Shown piece after piece: positions 35,787 through 44,750 of a stretch of 64,000 nt of DNA; positions within the stretch are counted from its first letter, which is position 1, and each line of letters starts with the position of its first letter. This DNA comes from a bacterium (GTDB lineage Bacteria; Cyanobacteriota; Vampirovibrionia; Gastranaerophilales; Gastranaerophilaceae): assembly GCA_017467605.1 (NCBI GenBank), contig JAFUSQ010000039.1:1-64000 (forward strand), given 5' to 3'. The notes under the pieces were generated by a model that saw only the letters and a program-made list of their open reading frames with translations, ran no database searches and had not been told where the DNA came from. The position numbers and the translations under genes were made by a program.

Positions 35787-35815
35787 TTGAAAAATAAGTT
35801 GATGGCATGTAAAAT
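35787..35815 (+). promoter_or_regulatory. promoter of the MBL cassette, leaderless
   Basis: TTGAAA (35787-35792), 17 bases, TAAAAT (35810-35815). The ATG at 35822 falls at the expected transcription start, with no binding site upstream. Confidence 0.6.
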
Positions 35816-35821
35816 TGTATT

Positions 35822-36550
35822 ATGGTATCCGAAGAAAAAATTTATAAGCTCTTAAATGAAAGAGCAACTTATGTAATTGCTAATTTCAATTATTCTGGTC
35901 CACAAGCATTTGAAAAAGATTTTTATGAGTCTGATAGTATTCAAGAATTAAAATTAGATTTAAAACCTGCTCAAATAAAAATTGAACCTAATAATGTTGT
36001 TCCGGTCGGTTTTCCTTTACCTATCAAGGCTTATAGAATTAATGATTCTATTGATATGGTTTTATCAGGTATGGATAGAAGATTGGACTTAATGACTGAT
36101 AAATATTCTGTTCATCATGAACTTTTAGATAAATTATTGCTAAGATTAGCTCAGACAAAGATTTCTGATATTACTGCAATCGGTATAAATTATGATGCAG
36201 AATGCAATACCGGGACAAAAAAACTATCAATTTTTAATACAAAAATTAATGATGAAACTATAGGTAACTGGTCATCTAATAATGGTTTTAGAGTTTTGAT
36301 ACCTTTTAATTTAGAGAAATATGATTCAGTTGCTACGTATACAATACAAAAAATTAAAGGAGGGAATTTATCTGACAAGTCATTTGAGGAATATGTATAT
36401 GGTGTATCTGTAAATTATAATTTTGTACTAAAAGCAGATAAGGCAAACCTGAGTAAACAAGTAAAAAGACTTGAAGATATTATTTCTTATACAGATGATT
36501 TATACAAAGATTTTGAAACAAAATGCAAAGAAATTACGAATTTATGTTAG
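35822..36550 (+). CDS. unknown protein, first gene of MBL cassette
   Basis: 242 residues, soluble. The order looks beta-rich in the middle (SIDMVLSGMDRRLDLM; SDITAIGINYDAECNTG; GFRVLIPFNLEKYD) and ends in a coiled-coil-like helix (LSKQVKRLEDIISYTDDLYKDFE). No family recognised. It overlaps the next gene, and a promoter with ideal spacing precedes it. It is probably a structural or sensing partner of the metallo-hydrolase two genes on. Confidence 0.6.
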   Translation: MVSEEKIYKLLNERATYVIANFNYSGPQAFEKDFYESDSIQELKLDLKPAQIKIEPNNVVPVGFPLPIKAYRINDSIDMVLSGMDRRLDLMTDKYSVHHELLDKLLLRLAQTKISDITAIGINYDAECNTGTKKLSIFNTKINDETIGNWSSNNGFRVLIPFNLEKYDSVATYTIQKIKGGNLSDKSFEEYVYGVSVNYNFVLKADKANLSKQVKRLEDIISYTDDLYKDFETKCKEITNLC

Positions 36551-37020
36551 ATACTGAAAATAATCTTATGCCTGAAATCGAAACTCAACCTTCTACATCT
36601 GTTCATCGGGAGGAAGATAAGTTTTTTATTGAGGGTAAGACAGGTTTAAAATTATATGTTGTTAAAAATGATGAACCTCATCACGAGTCAACAATTTATC
36701 TAAATGCGGATTATAATAAAACTTCACCCGCTAATTATCAACTATGCAAAACTCAGCAAGAGACTGTTTCTGCACGGGTTTTATATATCAAAGATGGGAA
36801 AGTCGGAATTGAAGTATTTTTACCAAAGGGAAAAGTTCAAAAAGTTTTGAAAAATACTTATGTTAACATTTTAAAGAGAAAAAATTTACTATCAGTTGGA
36901 ACTGAATTTGATATACAATATACTGTAGATGAAGATAGCACAACTACAAAAATTTTAACCCAAAAATATAAAGCTGATGAAGAAATTGAAGCTATCTATA
37001 ATACATTACTGGAAAAATAA
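36544..37020 (+). CDS. unknown protein, second gene of MBL cassette
   Basis: 158 residues from the ATG at 36544, overlapping the previous gene by 7 bases; an in-frame ATG at 36523 would add 7 residues, and neither has a clear binding site. The protein is acidic at its start and mainly beta-like (GLKLYVVKNDEP; STIYLNAD; VSARVLYIKDGKVGIEVFLPKG; IQYTVDED). No known family. Its coupling to both neighbours suggests a three-part complex. Confidence 0.55.
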   Translation: MLDTENNLMPEIETQPSTSVHREEDKFFIEGKTGLKLYVVKNDEPHHESTIYLNADYNKTSPANYQLCKTQQETVSARVLYIKDGKVGIEVFLPKGKVQKVLKNTYVNILKRKNLLSVGTEFDIQYTVDEDSTTTKILTQKYKADEEIEAIYNTLLEK

Positions 37021-37032
37021 TTAGGTTAACAA

Positions 37033-38016
37033 ATGCTGGATTTATTTTTTTTCAATGTTGGTCATGGTGATTCTATTGCAATTAGGTTTCCAAATAATAA
37101 ATGGGGAATTATAGATTGCAATAAAAATTCTTATTCATCTGTGCCAAACGTATTAAGATTTTTACGTAATAATGATGTAGACAGCTTAGAGTTTGTCTGT
37201 ATAACACACCCTCATACTGACCATTTTTATGGGGTAAATGATTTGATTGAACATTATAGAGAAAATATCAACTATTTAATTTTGTATGGTATGTATACCG
37301 GTCACAATAATGAAAACAATTCAAACTCAGATTTAAATAAAGCTATTAAAAACTTCGTTTTATTTAATAGGAAAACATACAAACAGAAAATAAAACTTAT
37401 AAAATCTGATGAAAAAATCAATATTGGTGAAATTTCTCTAACTTGTATTAATCCCCAAAGTGATTTTTTAGATAATGTTAGAAAACAGTCATTTGCCCAA
37501 ACCAAAGCTGACTATAATGATTTATCAGTAGTCTTTGTATTTACATATAAAAATAACAAAATTTTTCTGCCTGGAGATGCGGGCAGAAGAATTTTAGAAC
37601 CCTTAGTTCGAAATCTTGATCTTCATTCTGATATCGTAAAAATTTCACATCATGGTTCAAGAGAAAATAATACAAACGAAATATTGAAAGGATTACTGAA
37701 AGGAAATGACACGATTTCAGTAATTTCAGAAGGGCAAAATAAGTATAATTTGCCTTCGCAAGAAGTTATTGAACAACTAAAATTTCATAAGTCAGAGGTG
37801 CATATCACATGTGATATTGGAAATATTGATATTGTAGAGCACGAAGTTGATTTAGGGCAAAATGATATAACAGATTCGCTCCTTGAAGATATCGGTAGTG
37901 AAGATTTGTTAGAAAATATTATAACATCTGATGGGTGCATACAAATCATAATCGACGATTTCGGGTCAAAAAGTATTACTACACACCCATCAGTTGATGC
38001 TATAAATTTAAACTAA
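37033..38016 (+). CDS. metallo-beta-lactamase-fold hydrolase, ComEC-C-like
   Basis: 327 residues. FNVGHGDSIAIRFP is the family's first strand; CITHPHTDHFYG gives H59, H61, D63 and H64; FLPGDAG gives the next metal Asp; KISHHGSREN is the ComEC/competence-type last motif. Free-standing MBL proteins of this kind cut nucleic acids or phosphoesters, and several serve in mobile or defence loci. The last 60 residues are an acidic extension (LLEDIGSEDLLENI) not part of the core. It starts 12 bases after the previous gene; its stop abuts that of the convergent prepilin gene. Confidence 0.85.
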   Translation: MLDLFFFNVGHGDSIAIRFPNNKWGIIDCNKNSYSSVPNVLRFLRNNDVDSLEFVCITHPHTDHFYGVNDLIEHYRENINYLILYGMYTGHNNENNSNSDLNKAIKNFVLFNRKTYKQKIKLIKSDEKINIGEISLTCINPQSDFLDNVRKQSFAQTKADYNDLSVVFVFTYKNNKIFLPGDAGRRILEPLVRNLDLHSDIVKISHHGSRENNTNEILKGLLKGNDTISVISEGQNKYNLPSQEVIEQLKFHKSEVHITCDIGNIDIVEHEVDLGQNDITDSLLEDIGSEDLLENIITSDGCIQIIIDDFGSKSITTHPSVDAINLN

Positions 38017-38946
38017 CTATTTTGCAGTATTTAGGACATATTTTGCTGCGTTTGTTGCAGGCTCTACTGTCGAATCGTGGAACCAAACAGGGAAAATGTC
38101 TGTCATATGCCGGGTGTCATTTTTAACAACACATTCTTCGTAATTTGCCGCGGTAATTAACATTGTGTCTGCTCCGACTGAGCATGTAACTTCTTTATTT
38201 GGTTTTGTTGTCCCGTTTACATCAATAAATCCAATGTAAGAATATTTGCCAAAGAATGTAGTGCTAGGACTAAACCCAAATATTGCACCGTCTGCCATTT
38301 GATAAAAACTCATAAAAGTTTCTTTATAAGTTTGCATTTCAAATGTGTAATCAGTAGTGATATCTTCAGGACACCAACCAAATTTACTGATATTATTGTC
38401 ATAAGATATACTGCATGCACCCAAATATGATACTCCTACTAAATTTTGCTCAAAAATTGAATATAAAGTTTGGTTTCTAACGTCTCTTTGCATCTGTGCA
38501 CCAAGTCCGTCAAAATTATAGTCATTATGGGCTTCATTCATTCTTACTGCTTGATTTAAGGACGAAATAGATTTTTTGAATTGTGATCTGAATTTTGCTC
38601 CGTTTGTATTTGCAATCAATGTCGGGATAGTAATTGCCGCAACAACTCCTATTATGCCGAGGGTAATGAGGACCTCGGCGAGAGTGAAAGCCGGTTTTTT
38701 GGAGTAAGTAGGTGAATAAGTAGATAAGTTGATAAGTTCTTTACGGTTTATTATGTCACCCTGAACTTGATTCAGGGTCTGTTTTTTAATAGATTCTGAA
38801 TCAAGTTCAGAATGACAATTATTTTTTTCCCTACGGTATAATTCCCCTTCGGCACTTCGTGCTATTTCCCCAATCGGAGCAGAATAATTACATTTACCTC
38901 CGATGAATCTTTTCGTTTTACTTTCTTCCACAAATAACTTTTTCAT
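38017..38946 (-). CDS. type IV prepilin-like protein with an 86-residue leader
   Basis: 309 residues. The pilin signature FTLAEVLITLGIIGVVAA starts at residue 87, preceded by Ala rather than Gly. The mature part has FIDVNGTTKPN and a C-terminal WFHDSTVEPATNAAKYVL, shared with the other two prepilins in the window. The start has AGGAGA, so the long leader is likely translated. Residues 44-64 are encoded by a palindromic element (CHSELDSES...LNQVQGD), and the segments before and after look repeat-derived too. Normal leaders have 5-25 residues. It would be cleaved by a prepilin peptidase at the inner membrane. Confidence 0.8.
   Translation of the reverse strand: MKKLFVEESKTKRFIGGKCNYSAPIGEIARSAEGELYRREKNNCHSELDSESIKKQTLNQVQGDIINRKELINLSTYSPTYSKKPAFTLAEVLITLGIIGVVAAITIPTLIANTNGAKFRSQFKKSISSLNQAVRMNEAHNDYNFDGLGAQMQRDVRNQTLYSIFEQNLVGVSYLGACSISYDNNISKFGWCPEDITTDYTFEMQTYKETFMSFYQMADGAIFGFSPSTTFFGKYSYIGFIDVNGTTKPNKEVTCSVGADTMLITAANYEECVVKNDTRHMTDIFPVWFHDSTVEPATNAAKYVLNTAK
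38754..38817. repeat. palindromic element (family B) inside prepilin leader
   Basis: Begins TGTCACCCTGAACTTGATTC and ends TTCAGAATGACA; each half is itself a hairpin (CCCTGAA/TTCAGGG and TTCTGAA/TTCAGAA). It is read in frame within the prepilin gene. The copy at 52083-52143 is inserted in another prepilin in the same element frame. Confidence 0.8.
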
Positions 38947-39092
38947 AAATTTTCTCCTTTTCTTAAAACTACGAATTAAATCTGTATTTTTACAAAAGTA
39001 TATAATATTTTCATAGTTTTGTCAAAAGCACAAAATATTCTGCTTATTTCATGCTGATATGTAACTTATATTTAACTAATAGGAGATATATT

Positions 39093-39410
39093 GTGTCCGA
39101 AAATAAAAAACTATTAGGCAAACGCATAAAGCTAATTAGGAAAAATGCAGGTTATACTCAAGAAAAATTGTCAGAGCTTATAGGCATTGAAACAGGTTCT
39201 CTCAGCAGTATAGAAAGCGGGCATAGCTTTCCGTCTCTCACTACATTAGAAAAATTATCAAATGCTCTCAAAGTCGAATTGAAAGCTTTTTTCGACTTTG
39301 AAGATACAATGTCTATTAATGACATGAGAAAAATTATAATTAATAATATAAATAAAATAAGGGATAGTGAAATCCCTTATATCTATAAATATTTTGATGG
39401 TTATAAATGA
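39093..39410 (+). CDS. XRE-family regulator
   Basis: 105 residues from the GTG at 39093, chosen because TAGGAGATA stands before it; the frame is open upstream but without a binding site. The HTH runs GKRIKLIRKNAGYTQEKLSELIGIETGSLSSIESG, close to the regulator at 11.4 kb, and the tail (MRKIIINNINKI) is a short dimerisation helix. Convergent with a small unknown gene whose stop is adjacent. Confidence 0.85.
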   Translation: MSENKKLLGKRIKLIRKNAGYTQEKLSELIGIETGSLSSIESGHSFPSLTTLEKLSNALKVELKAFFDFEDTMSINDMRKIIINNINKIRDSEIPYIYKYFDGYK

Positions 39411-39740
39411 TTAATATGTACTATAGAAATAACGAGCACTTGCAAGCTTTTCGTATGTCATTCTACTGGCAATTTTTGCTAATTCAATTGCAGATCTAAT
39501 GGTCAATTTATTCCCGCTAGCATTGAATTTATCAGAAAAAGCTTCTAATTCTTTTTCAAGTTTTTGAAATTTTCTATAGTGTAGTCTTGCCATTGCATCA
39601 TTGTGAAGCATGCCGTATTCAACTGCTGTACTTTTATCATTGCGTAATTCGTAGAAACCTTTCATTGCGCGATATGTCTTTTTGGTTGGCATTTTGTAAC
39701 CAAATGTGGTATCAGAACTTTTGATAACCGGAATTTCCAT
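39411..39740 (-). CDS. small unknown protein
   Basis: 109 residues, basic, mostly helical (DAMARLHYRKFQKLEKELEAF; RSAIELAKIASRMTYEKLA). AGGAGA lies before the ATG. No family recognised, no membrane segment. It lies between an XRE gene and the initiator tRNA, at the right edge of the accessory island. Confidence 0.6.
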   Translation of the reverse strand: MEIPVIKSSDTTFGYKMPTKKTYRAMKGFYELRNDKSTAVEYGMLHNDAMARLHYRKFQKLEKELEAFSDKFNASGNKLTIRSAIELAKIASRMTYEKLASARYFYSTY

Positions 39741-39808
39741 ATTTTCTCCTTATATAAATACAAAAGAACTTTAAAGATTAATTTCCTTAAAGCTCTTTTC
39801 CTATTAAA

Positions 39809-39885
<77 letters not shown>

Positions 39886-39895
39886 ATATCTATTT

Positions 39896-39922
39896 TGTCA
39901 TTCTGAACTTGTTTCAGAATCT
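39896..39922. repeat. half copy of palindromic element (family B)
   Basis: TGTCATTCTGAACTTGTTTC then AGAATCT: the outer half with its TTCTGAA/TTCAGAA hairpin. The other half is missing; TTCGAC-type sequence follows. Located immediately upstream of the tRNA-fMet gene. Confidence 0.6.
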
Positions 39923-40005
39923 ATCTGCGGTATCGAAGTTTGCCCTTCGACAACTATATTATGTAACGCTGAAAATTTAAAATCAAGTGGTATAGAAATA
40001 TTTGG

Positions 40006-40048
40006 AAAAAAGGCGGCGGGTTCATAAAATGAACCCGCCGCCTTTTTT
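40006..40048 (-). terminator. strong terminator of the adhesin gene
   Basis: AAAAAAGGCGGCGGGTTCAT and its exact complement around loop AAA: a 20-bp stem with flanking A and T runs. It lies 15 bases after the adhesin stop codon. Confidence 0.95.
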
Positions 40049-40062
40049 ATAGTATTTGTTTA

Positions 40063-42318
40063 TTATTTTTTTCTTGATTTTGCAACTGTTGTAGTTTTAA
40101 CTTTTTCATAAGTTTTTACGTTATTCAATGTTGCTTTTGAACCTATTACGGCTTTTTGGTTTCCTGTGTTAACCAGTGTACCTTCTGTTCCGCTATTTAG
40201 TTCTGTTGAATTCAATACGGTTAAGCTGCCGCCTTGATTTGAAATAATAATAGGTGCACCTGTTGTGGTTATTTTACCTGAAACTTCCATGCTGCCAACT
40301 TTATTAACTAATGCTGCTTGGTTATTTGTGGTATTAATTGTTCCGTTGTAGCGTAAACCGTTTTGTCCTGAAATATTTTTGATTAAGACTTCGCCGTTTC
40401 CGTCAACTACAAATGTACTTGTTACATTTATACCTGTGCCGTTTTGTCTTGCTGCTGCGTAGAATCCTCCGTTTTCACCAAGTTTACCGCTATTGTTATG
40501 AACTGTTGCACCAAGATTTAATGCTCCGGAATTAGCCAATACATTTACTCTGCCGGTGTGAGAGAGTTCGCTGTTAAATTCCATATCGCCTTGACCGTAA
40601 TTTTTAATATTTACGTTACCGTTTTGTGAATTTATTTTTCCGTTGCTGGCCAAAGTCATATCTCCGCCTCTTGAACGGTTGATAATTCCAAGATTTCCGC
40701 CATCAACATTGATATTTCCGGATACATACATGTTTCCTGAATCATTATTAATTGCAACAGTGCCGTTTTTACTTGTGATTGTTCCTTGTAAATCCAAACC
40801 TCTCGTATCGTTAGATATTGATTTTGAATGGTTTCTGATTACTAAAGGTCCGTTTTCATTAGAAATTACTGATGCTGAAGATGCAACAATGCCGGTGGAA
40901 TCATTTCTGCCAATAATGTATAATTTACCGTCTCTGTTTGTAATTGTTGCTGCAGTTGTTTTTGATGAATCTGTTGCCAAATTCAATTTGCCTGCATCAT
41001 TATAGATACGAGTTTCACCGGTATTGTCGATTTTACCGACAATTGTTGTTCCGTTATTACCAGTGTTAGCAATTTTTAATTTACCAACATTTGTAATATC
41101 TGCATTTTTGGTAATTGAAAGTCCGTCACCACGGTTTATAATGCCCATGTTACCATTGTTGTTAATTTCTCCGTTAACAAGCATTGTACCTTTGTAGTTG
41201 TTAAGGGCAGTCTGACCAGAAAGATTTATAAGCAACCCTTCAAGTGTCATACCGGAACCTGTTACGTTTTTAACTGCTAAAGTTCCATTGGCAGCTATGT
41301 CTCCGGCAGCTCCCAACTTGCCTGTTCCGTAATTATAAATTTCAACTTTATCAGCAGCTACATTAGAGCCGTTAGCTAATAATAAATCTTTTCCTTTATT
41401 TAGAACGATAGCTTGTTTATCTGAAACTAAGTTTCCGGTTGATTTAATATTTAAATCTCCTTTTGTGTTGTACAATCTTGTAAGTTCAGAGCCGTAAACA
41501 CCTCCGTTCACTTGTAAACCGCCAGTGCCGTTATTTGTTAAATAAGTTTCACCTTTGTAGTTAACAACATTGCCTGAAACATTCAAACCGCCGTCTTTGC
41601 TTGATTTAATCAAAATAATGCTGTTTTTGTCTGCAACTAAATCGTTAGCACCTGTTAAACCTTGTGTGTTTACCAAACTGTTAAATAATGCATCAGCTTG
41701 TTCTTGTGATGATAAAATTGATGAATTTTTAATTCCGTTTAATATATCACCTGAGATATTTACGTTTGCACCGCGAAGATCAACCCCGCTTCTTGCAAGA
41801 ACTTTACCTTTGATATTGATTTCAGCGTTGCTATCTTGTTTAATTTTTGAAACTTGGTCGATATTTTTATAATATTTTGCATCATAATCATCAATCAAGC
41901 TGTTATATTTTGTAGTAGAAGGTGTTGCAACAGATAAAGAACCTACGTTTAAAACACCTGATGAACCTACAATAAAACCGCCCGGTGTCATAAATATTAC
42001 GTGTCCATCATAGAATTTGCCGTCACGCATAGAATTTAAAACACCATTGATATTTACACCATTTTTAACAAGGTTAATGAAAGCTTCAATATTTCTGTCT
42101 TGACCGCCTTTTTGTCCTTTAAATATTAAATTCGCGATATCGCCTTGTGTTAATGTGAAATTGTCATATTTTCTATAACCAACATCACCATTAATTTTTT
42201 CCGGGTTAATGTTGTATGTGTTTCCCGTTGGGGTTACACCCGTAATATTAGATGCTTGAGCACCTGATACAGACAATGCAGCCGCAATTGCCACAAGAAT
42301 TAGTTTTTTCTTGTTCAT
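40063..42318 (-). CDS. LktA-family filamentous adhesin
   Basis: 751 residues from the ATG at 42318 (AAGGAGT upstream; a longer frame starts at 42390). Signal peptide MNKKKLILVAIAAALSVSGAQAS. Next comes a filamentous-haemagglutinin-type N-terminal region (NFTLTQGDIANLIFKGQKGG; VIFMTPGGFIVGSSGVLNVG), then about 480 residues of parallel beta-helix repeats with runs such as INNDSGNMYVSGNINVDGG. The end is a basic tail (KVKTTTVAKSRKK). It should be secreted and surface-attached. No TpsB-type transporter is encoded in the window. Confidence 0.88.
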   Translation of the reverse strand: MNKKKLILVAIAAALSVSGAQASNITGVTPTGNTYNINPEKINGDVGYRKYDNFTLTQGDIANLIFKGQKGGQDRNIEAFINLVKNGVNINGVLNSMRDGKFYDGHVIFMTPGGFIVGSSGVLNVGSLSVATPSTTKYNSLIDDYDAKYYKNIDQVSKIKQDSNAEINIKGKVLARSGVDLRGANVNISGDILNGIKNSSILSSQEQADALFNSLVNTQGLTGANDLVADKNSIILIKSSKDGGLNVSGNVVNYKGETYLTNNGTGGLQVNGGVYGSELTRLYNTKGDLNIKSTGNLVSDKQAIVLNKGKDLLLANGSNVAADKVEIYNYGTGKLGAAGDIAANGTLAVKNVTGSGMTLEGLLINLSGQTALNNYKGTMLVNGEINNNGNMGIINRGDGLSITKNADITNVGKLKIANTGNNGTTIVGKIDNTGETRIYNDAGKLNLATDSSKTTAATITNRDGKLYIIGRNDSTGIVASSASVISNENGPLVIRNHSKSISNDTRGLDLQGTITSKNGTVAINNDSGNMYVSGNINVDGGNLGIINRSRGGDMTLASNGKINSQNGNVNIKNYGQGDMEFNSELSHTGRVNVLANSGALNLGATVHNNSGKLGENGGFYAAARQNGTGINVTSTFVVDGNGEVLIKNISGQNGLRYNGTINTTNNQAALVNKVGSMEVSGKITTTGAPIIISNQGGSLTVLNSTELNSGTEGTLVNTGNQKAVIGSKATLNNVKTYEKVKTTTVAKSRKK

Positions 42319-42547
42319 AAAATATACTCCTTTTTTTGAAAATTTGTTTATCATGATATTACTTTTTAATCCTTGAAAAGGTTTATGCACACTCGGTTTT
42401 CATCTCTTTATCTTTACAAAAAATCGAATCATTATTGCATGCTAATATATATTTCTAATATATATTATACTATATATAAACCTCGTAAAAATTAAAATTT
42501 GACCCTAATTTTGTAAATCTTTAAAAAACTTAATATTGGCAAATAGA

Positions 42548-43662
42548 TTAATTATGTTTGCTTTTTATTGTATGTTTTAGGAAATTACCGCAGGGTTGTT
42601 CTACACAATGATAAGTGAAAACTCCGAATATCATTACCAAACTCAAAGTAAGTATTACATTTCCCAAAGGGTGCGTGTAAACAAATTCCGTATGATATTT
42701 CCACAAACTTCCTGCTAATATAGCAAAAACAAGTTTATGAACCATATAGAGCGAATAAGTATATTTTGCAAGATTTACACTAATATCACCAAGTATACTG
42801 TCATTTAAAATTTGAGAGATATAACCTTTTTTGACCACAAACAAAATAATTATTGCTATAAAATCAAAAATAAAAATCATATGATTGTTAAATTTCAATC
42901 TGTGCAATATTAAATTATTAATCATGAAATACAAACAAATAAATTCAGCAAAAGTAACGATTATTTTTTGATAAGTATTAAACGTAATCTGCTGAATTTT
43001 TTCTTTATAAATTTTCCACCAGTCACCGATAATATATCCAATTCCGATACCGCCTAATGCACGCATGAATCCAACATTAAAAATATGATAAAAAGTTTGT
43101 TCTATGCTGTTTATATGACCATTTTTAGCATTAATTAAAAATGAATAACAGAAAAATACGATAAGAAAAATGGCAAAATTAACTTTTTTCTTATCAAAGT
43201 TTTTAAGCATATAATAATAAATACCCAAAACCCACAACATAGATGACACATACCAAAAAGGTTTGATAACAGAACAACCGTCAAGATGAACAGACATTCC
43301 TGTACCATGTAGATTTAACAGAACAAGTATATTTGCATATAAATTAAAATCTTTTATTCCAAACAAAGAAATAATAAAAGCTGATATTACAATAAAAATA
43401 GCAACAGGATATAACCGAATAAATTTCTTTTTAAAAATTCCCATAAACTATATTTAGTATTGAGTAAATATGCAAAAAAGAAGCCGGAAATTATAAAAAA
43501 CAGATCTACGGCTTTTTGTCCATTTGAAAGAATATTATTACCTTTTAAATACATCGTAATATCAGGAAAATATTTATATAGCTGCCCACAATATAAATGT
43601 AATAATATTATAGCAATACAACCTATTACCCTTAAAAATTCTATATTCTTAATTTTTTGCAC
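42548..43662 (-). pseudogene. acyltransferase-3 family protein split by a frameshift
   Basis: Two overlapping frames: 43662-43387 (91 residues: IEFLRVIGCIAIILLHLYCG, then VDLFFIISGFFFAYLL, the acyltransferase_3 start) and 43444-42548 (298 residues, nine or so membrane helices, ending in YTYSLYMVHKL and FTYHCVEQP). Adding one A to the A5 run in TTTTTAAAAAG near 43432 would join them as ...WEFLKKKFIRLYPV, the usual R-x-x-R-hinge form. So either a real frameshift, a phase-variable homopolymer or a sequencing error. The intact enzyme would O-acylate surface glycans. Confidence 0.8.
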
Positions 43663-43688
43663 TTTATATTAACTCCTATACTCCTTAT

Positions 43689-44750
43689 CTAAATACATAT
43701 TCTTTCAACATTATTGAAAAATTCATCAATTTTATATTTTGCATTTTCTGAATATTTTGATGCCATAACTTTGAAATTATCAGTATATTCCTTATTATTC
43801 TTAAGTAGCTCTACTTGAGAGCTAATATTTAAGTTTTCATCAAGAAGAAATTCTTTAGGTAAACCTGAATCATGAAATAAACCTTCAATTTTATGAGTAT
43901 TTGATGGAAATGCTGCACAAGGGATTCCATATTTCATTGCCATAGTTAATACATGAAATCTTCCAGTAATAATCAAAGATTCGCTATTTAGATTTGAAAT
44001 AACCTCCTCAGATAAAATATTTTCATTTTTTGCAGTTAAATAGTACATTTCGTAATGATTTTTTTCTGCAAAATTTTTAAGTTTGTTTGTTAAATGTGTG
44101 TATACAGAATCTGTAACAATAATTGCTCTTTTCTTTAAATCATTATTAATCTTTTCACCATAAAATGTCATATCAGGAACAATAAAAACTTCCTTTGATG
44201 TATTTTTTGTAATTTCTTCAAAGCTTTTTGATTCTCGAACAGAAATAATATCAAATAAATCAAGATATTTTAGATTTAATGAATTATTTTGCCATACAGC
44301 ATTTAATAAAATAATTTTTTTACCAAGCTTTTTTGCTAATTCACACTTTTGGAAAAGTAATTCTCCTCTATCATCATGTAACGTGCCTTCGCCATTAAAA
44401 ATTAATATATCAGATTGAGCTATAATATTTTTGTAATTTTCAATAGAGCAACATGAATCCGGATAATTACTATCATAATATATTATATTGATATTATGAT
44501 TTCGGCATAATAATTCCAAATTTTCCATAACCTTGCTACAACCTAAATGTACTTCATTTCTACGCGTATCATTCAGGACGTAAGCCTTGATTTGATTATC
44601 ATTTTTTGGAATAAAATTTTTATAATTTGATAACAAAACCTTATTTTCATATTTTAGTTTTTTTAGTTTACTTTTTAGTAACTTATTTTCTTTTTCAAGA
44701 TTTTTATATTTAGATTTACTTTGTCTTAGACCAAAAAAATCCAATATCAT
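43689..44750 (-). CDS. polysaccharide pyruvyl transferase family protein
   Basis: 353 residues. An N-terminal coiled coil (residues 14-45) is followed by the PF04230 domain: ILIFNGEGTLHDDRGELL, SVRESKSFEE, and near the end TGRFHVLTMAMKYGIPC. These enzymes move pyruvate from PEP onto sugars of cell-surface polymers. It overlaps by 4 bases (ATGA) the upstream glycosyltransferase gene, so it is translated with it. Confidence 0.82.
   Translation of the reverse strand: MILDFFGLRQSKSKYKNLEKENKLLKSKLKKLKYENKVLLSNYKNFIPKNDNQIKAYVLNDTRRNEVHLGCSKVMENLELLCRNHNINIIYYDSNYPDSCCSIENYKNIIAQSDILIFNGEGTLHDDRGELLFQKCELAKKLGKKIILLNAVWQNNSLNLKYLDLFDIISVRESKSFEEITKNTSKEVFIVPDMTFYGEKINNDLKKRAIIVTDSVYTHLTNKLKNFAEKNHYEMYYLTAKNENILSEEVISNLNSESLIITGRFHVLTMAMKYGIPCAAFPSNTHKIEGLFHDSGLPKEFLLDENLNISSQVELLKNNKEYTDNFKVMASKYSENAKYKIDEFFNNVERICI

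Noticed and set aside
36523..36543. Upstream ATG for the second MBL-cassette gene
   Set aside because: Possible, but it gives a 28-base overlap without RBS; the ATG at 36544 gives the usual short overlap. Not decided with certainty.
40643..41005. Plus-strand frame within the adhesin gene
   Set aside because: It is the complement of beta-helix repeats and has no start signal.
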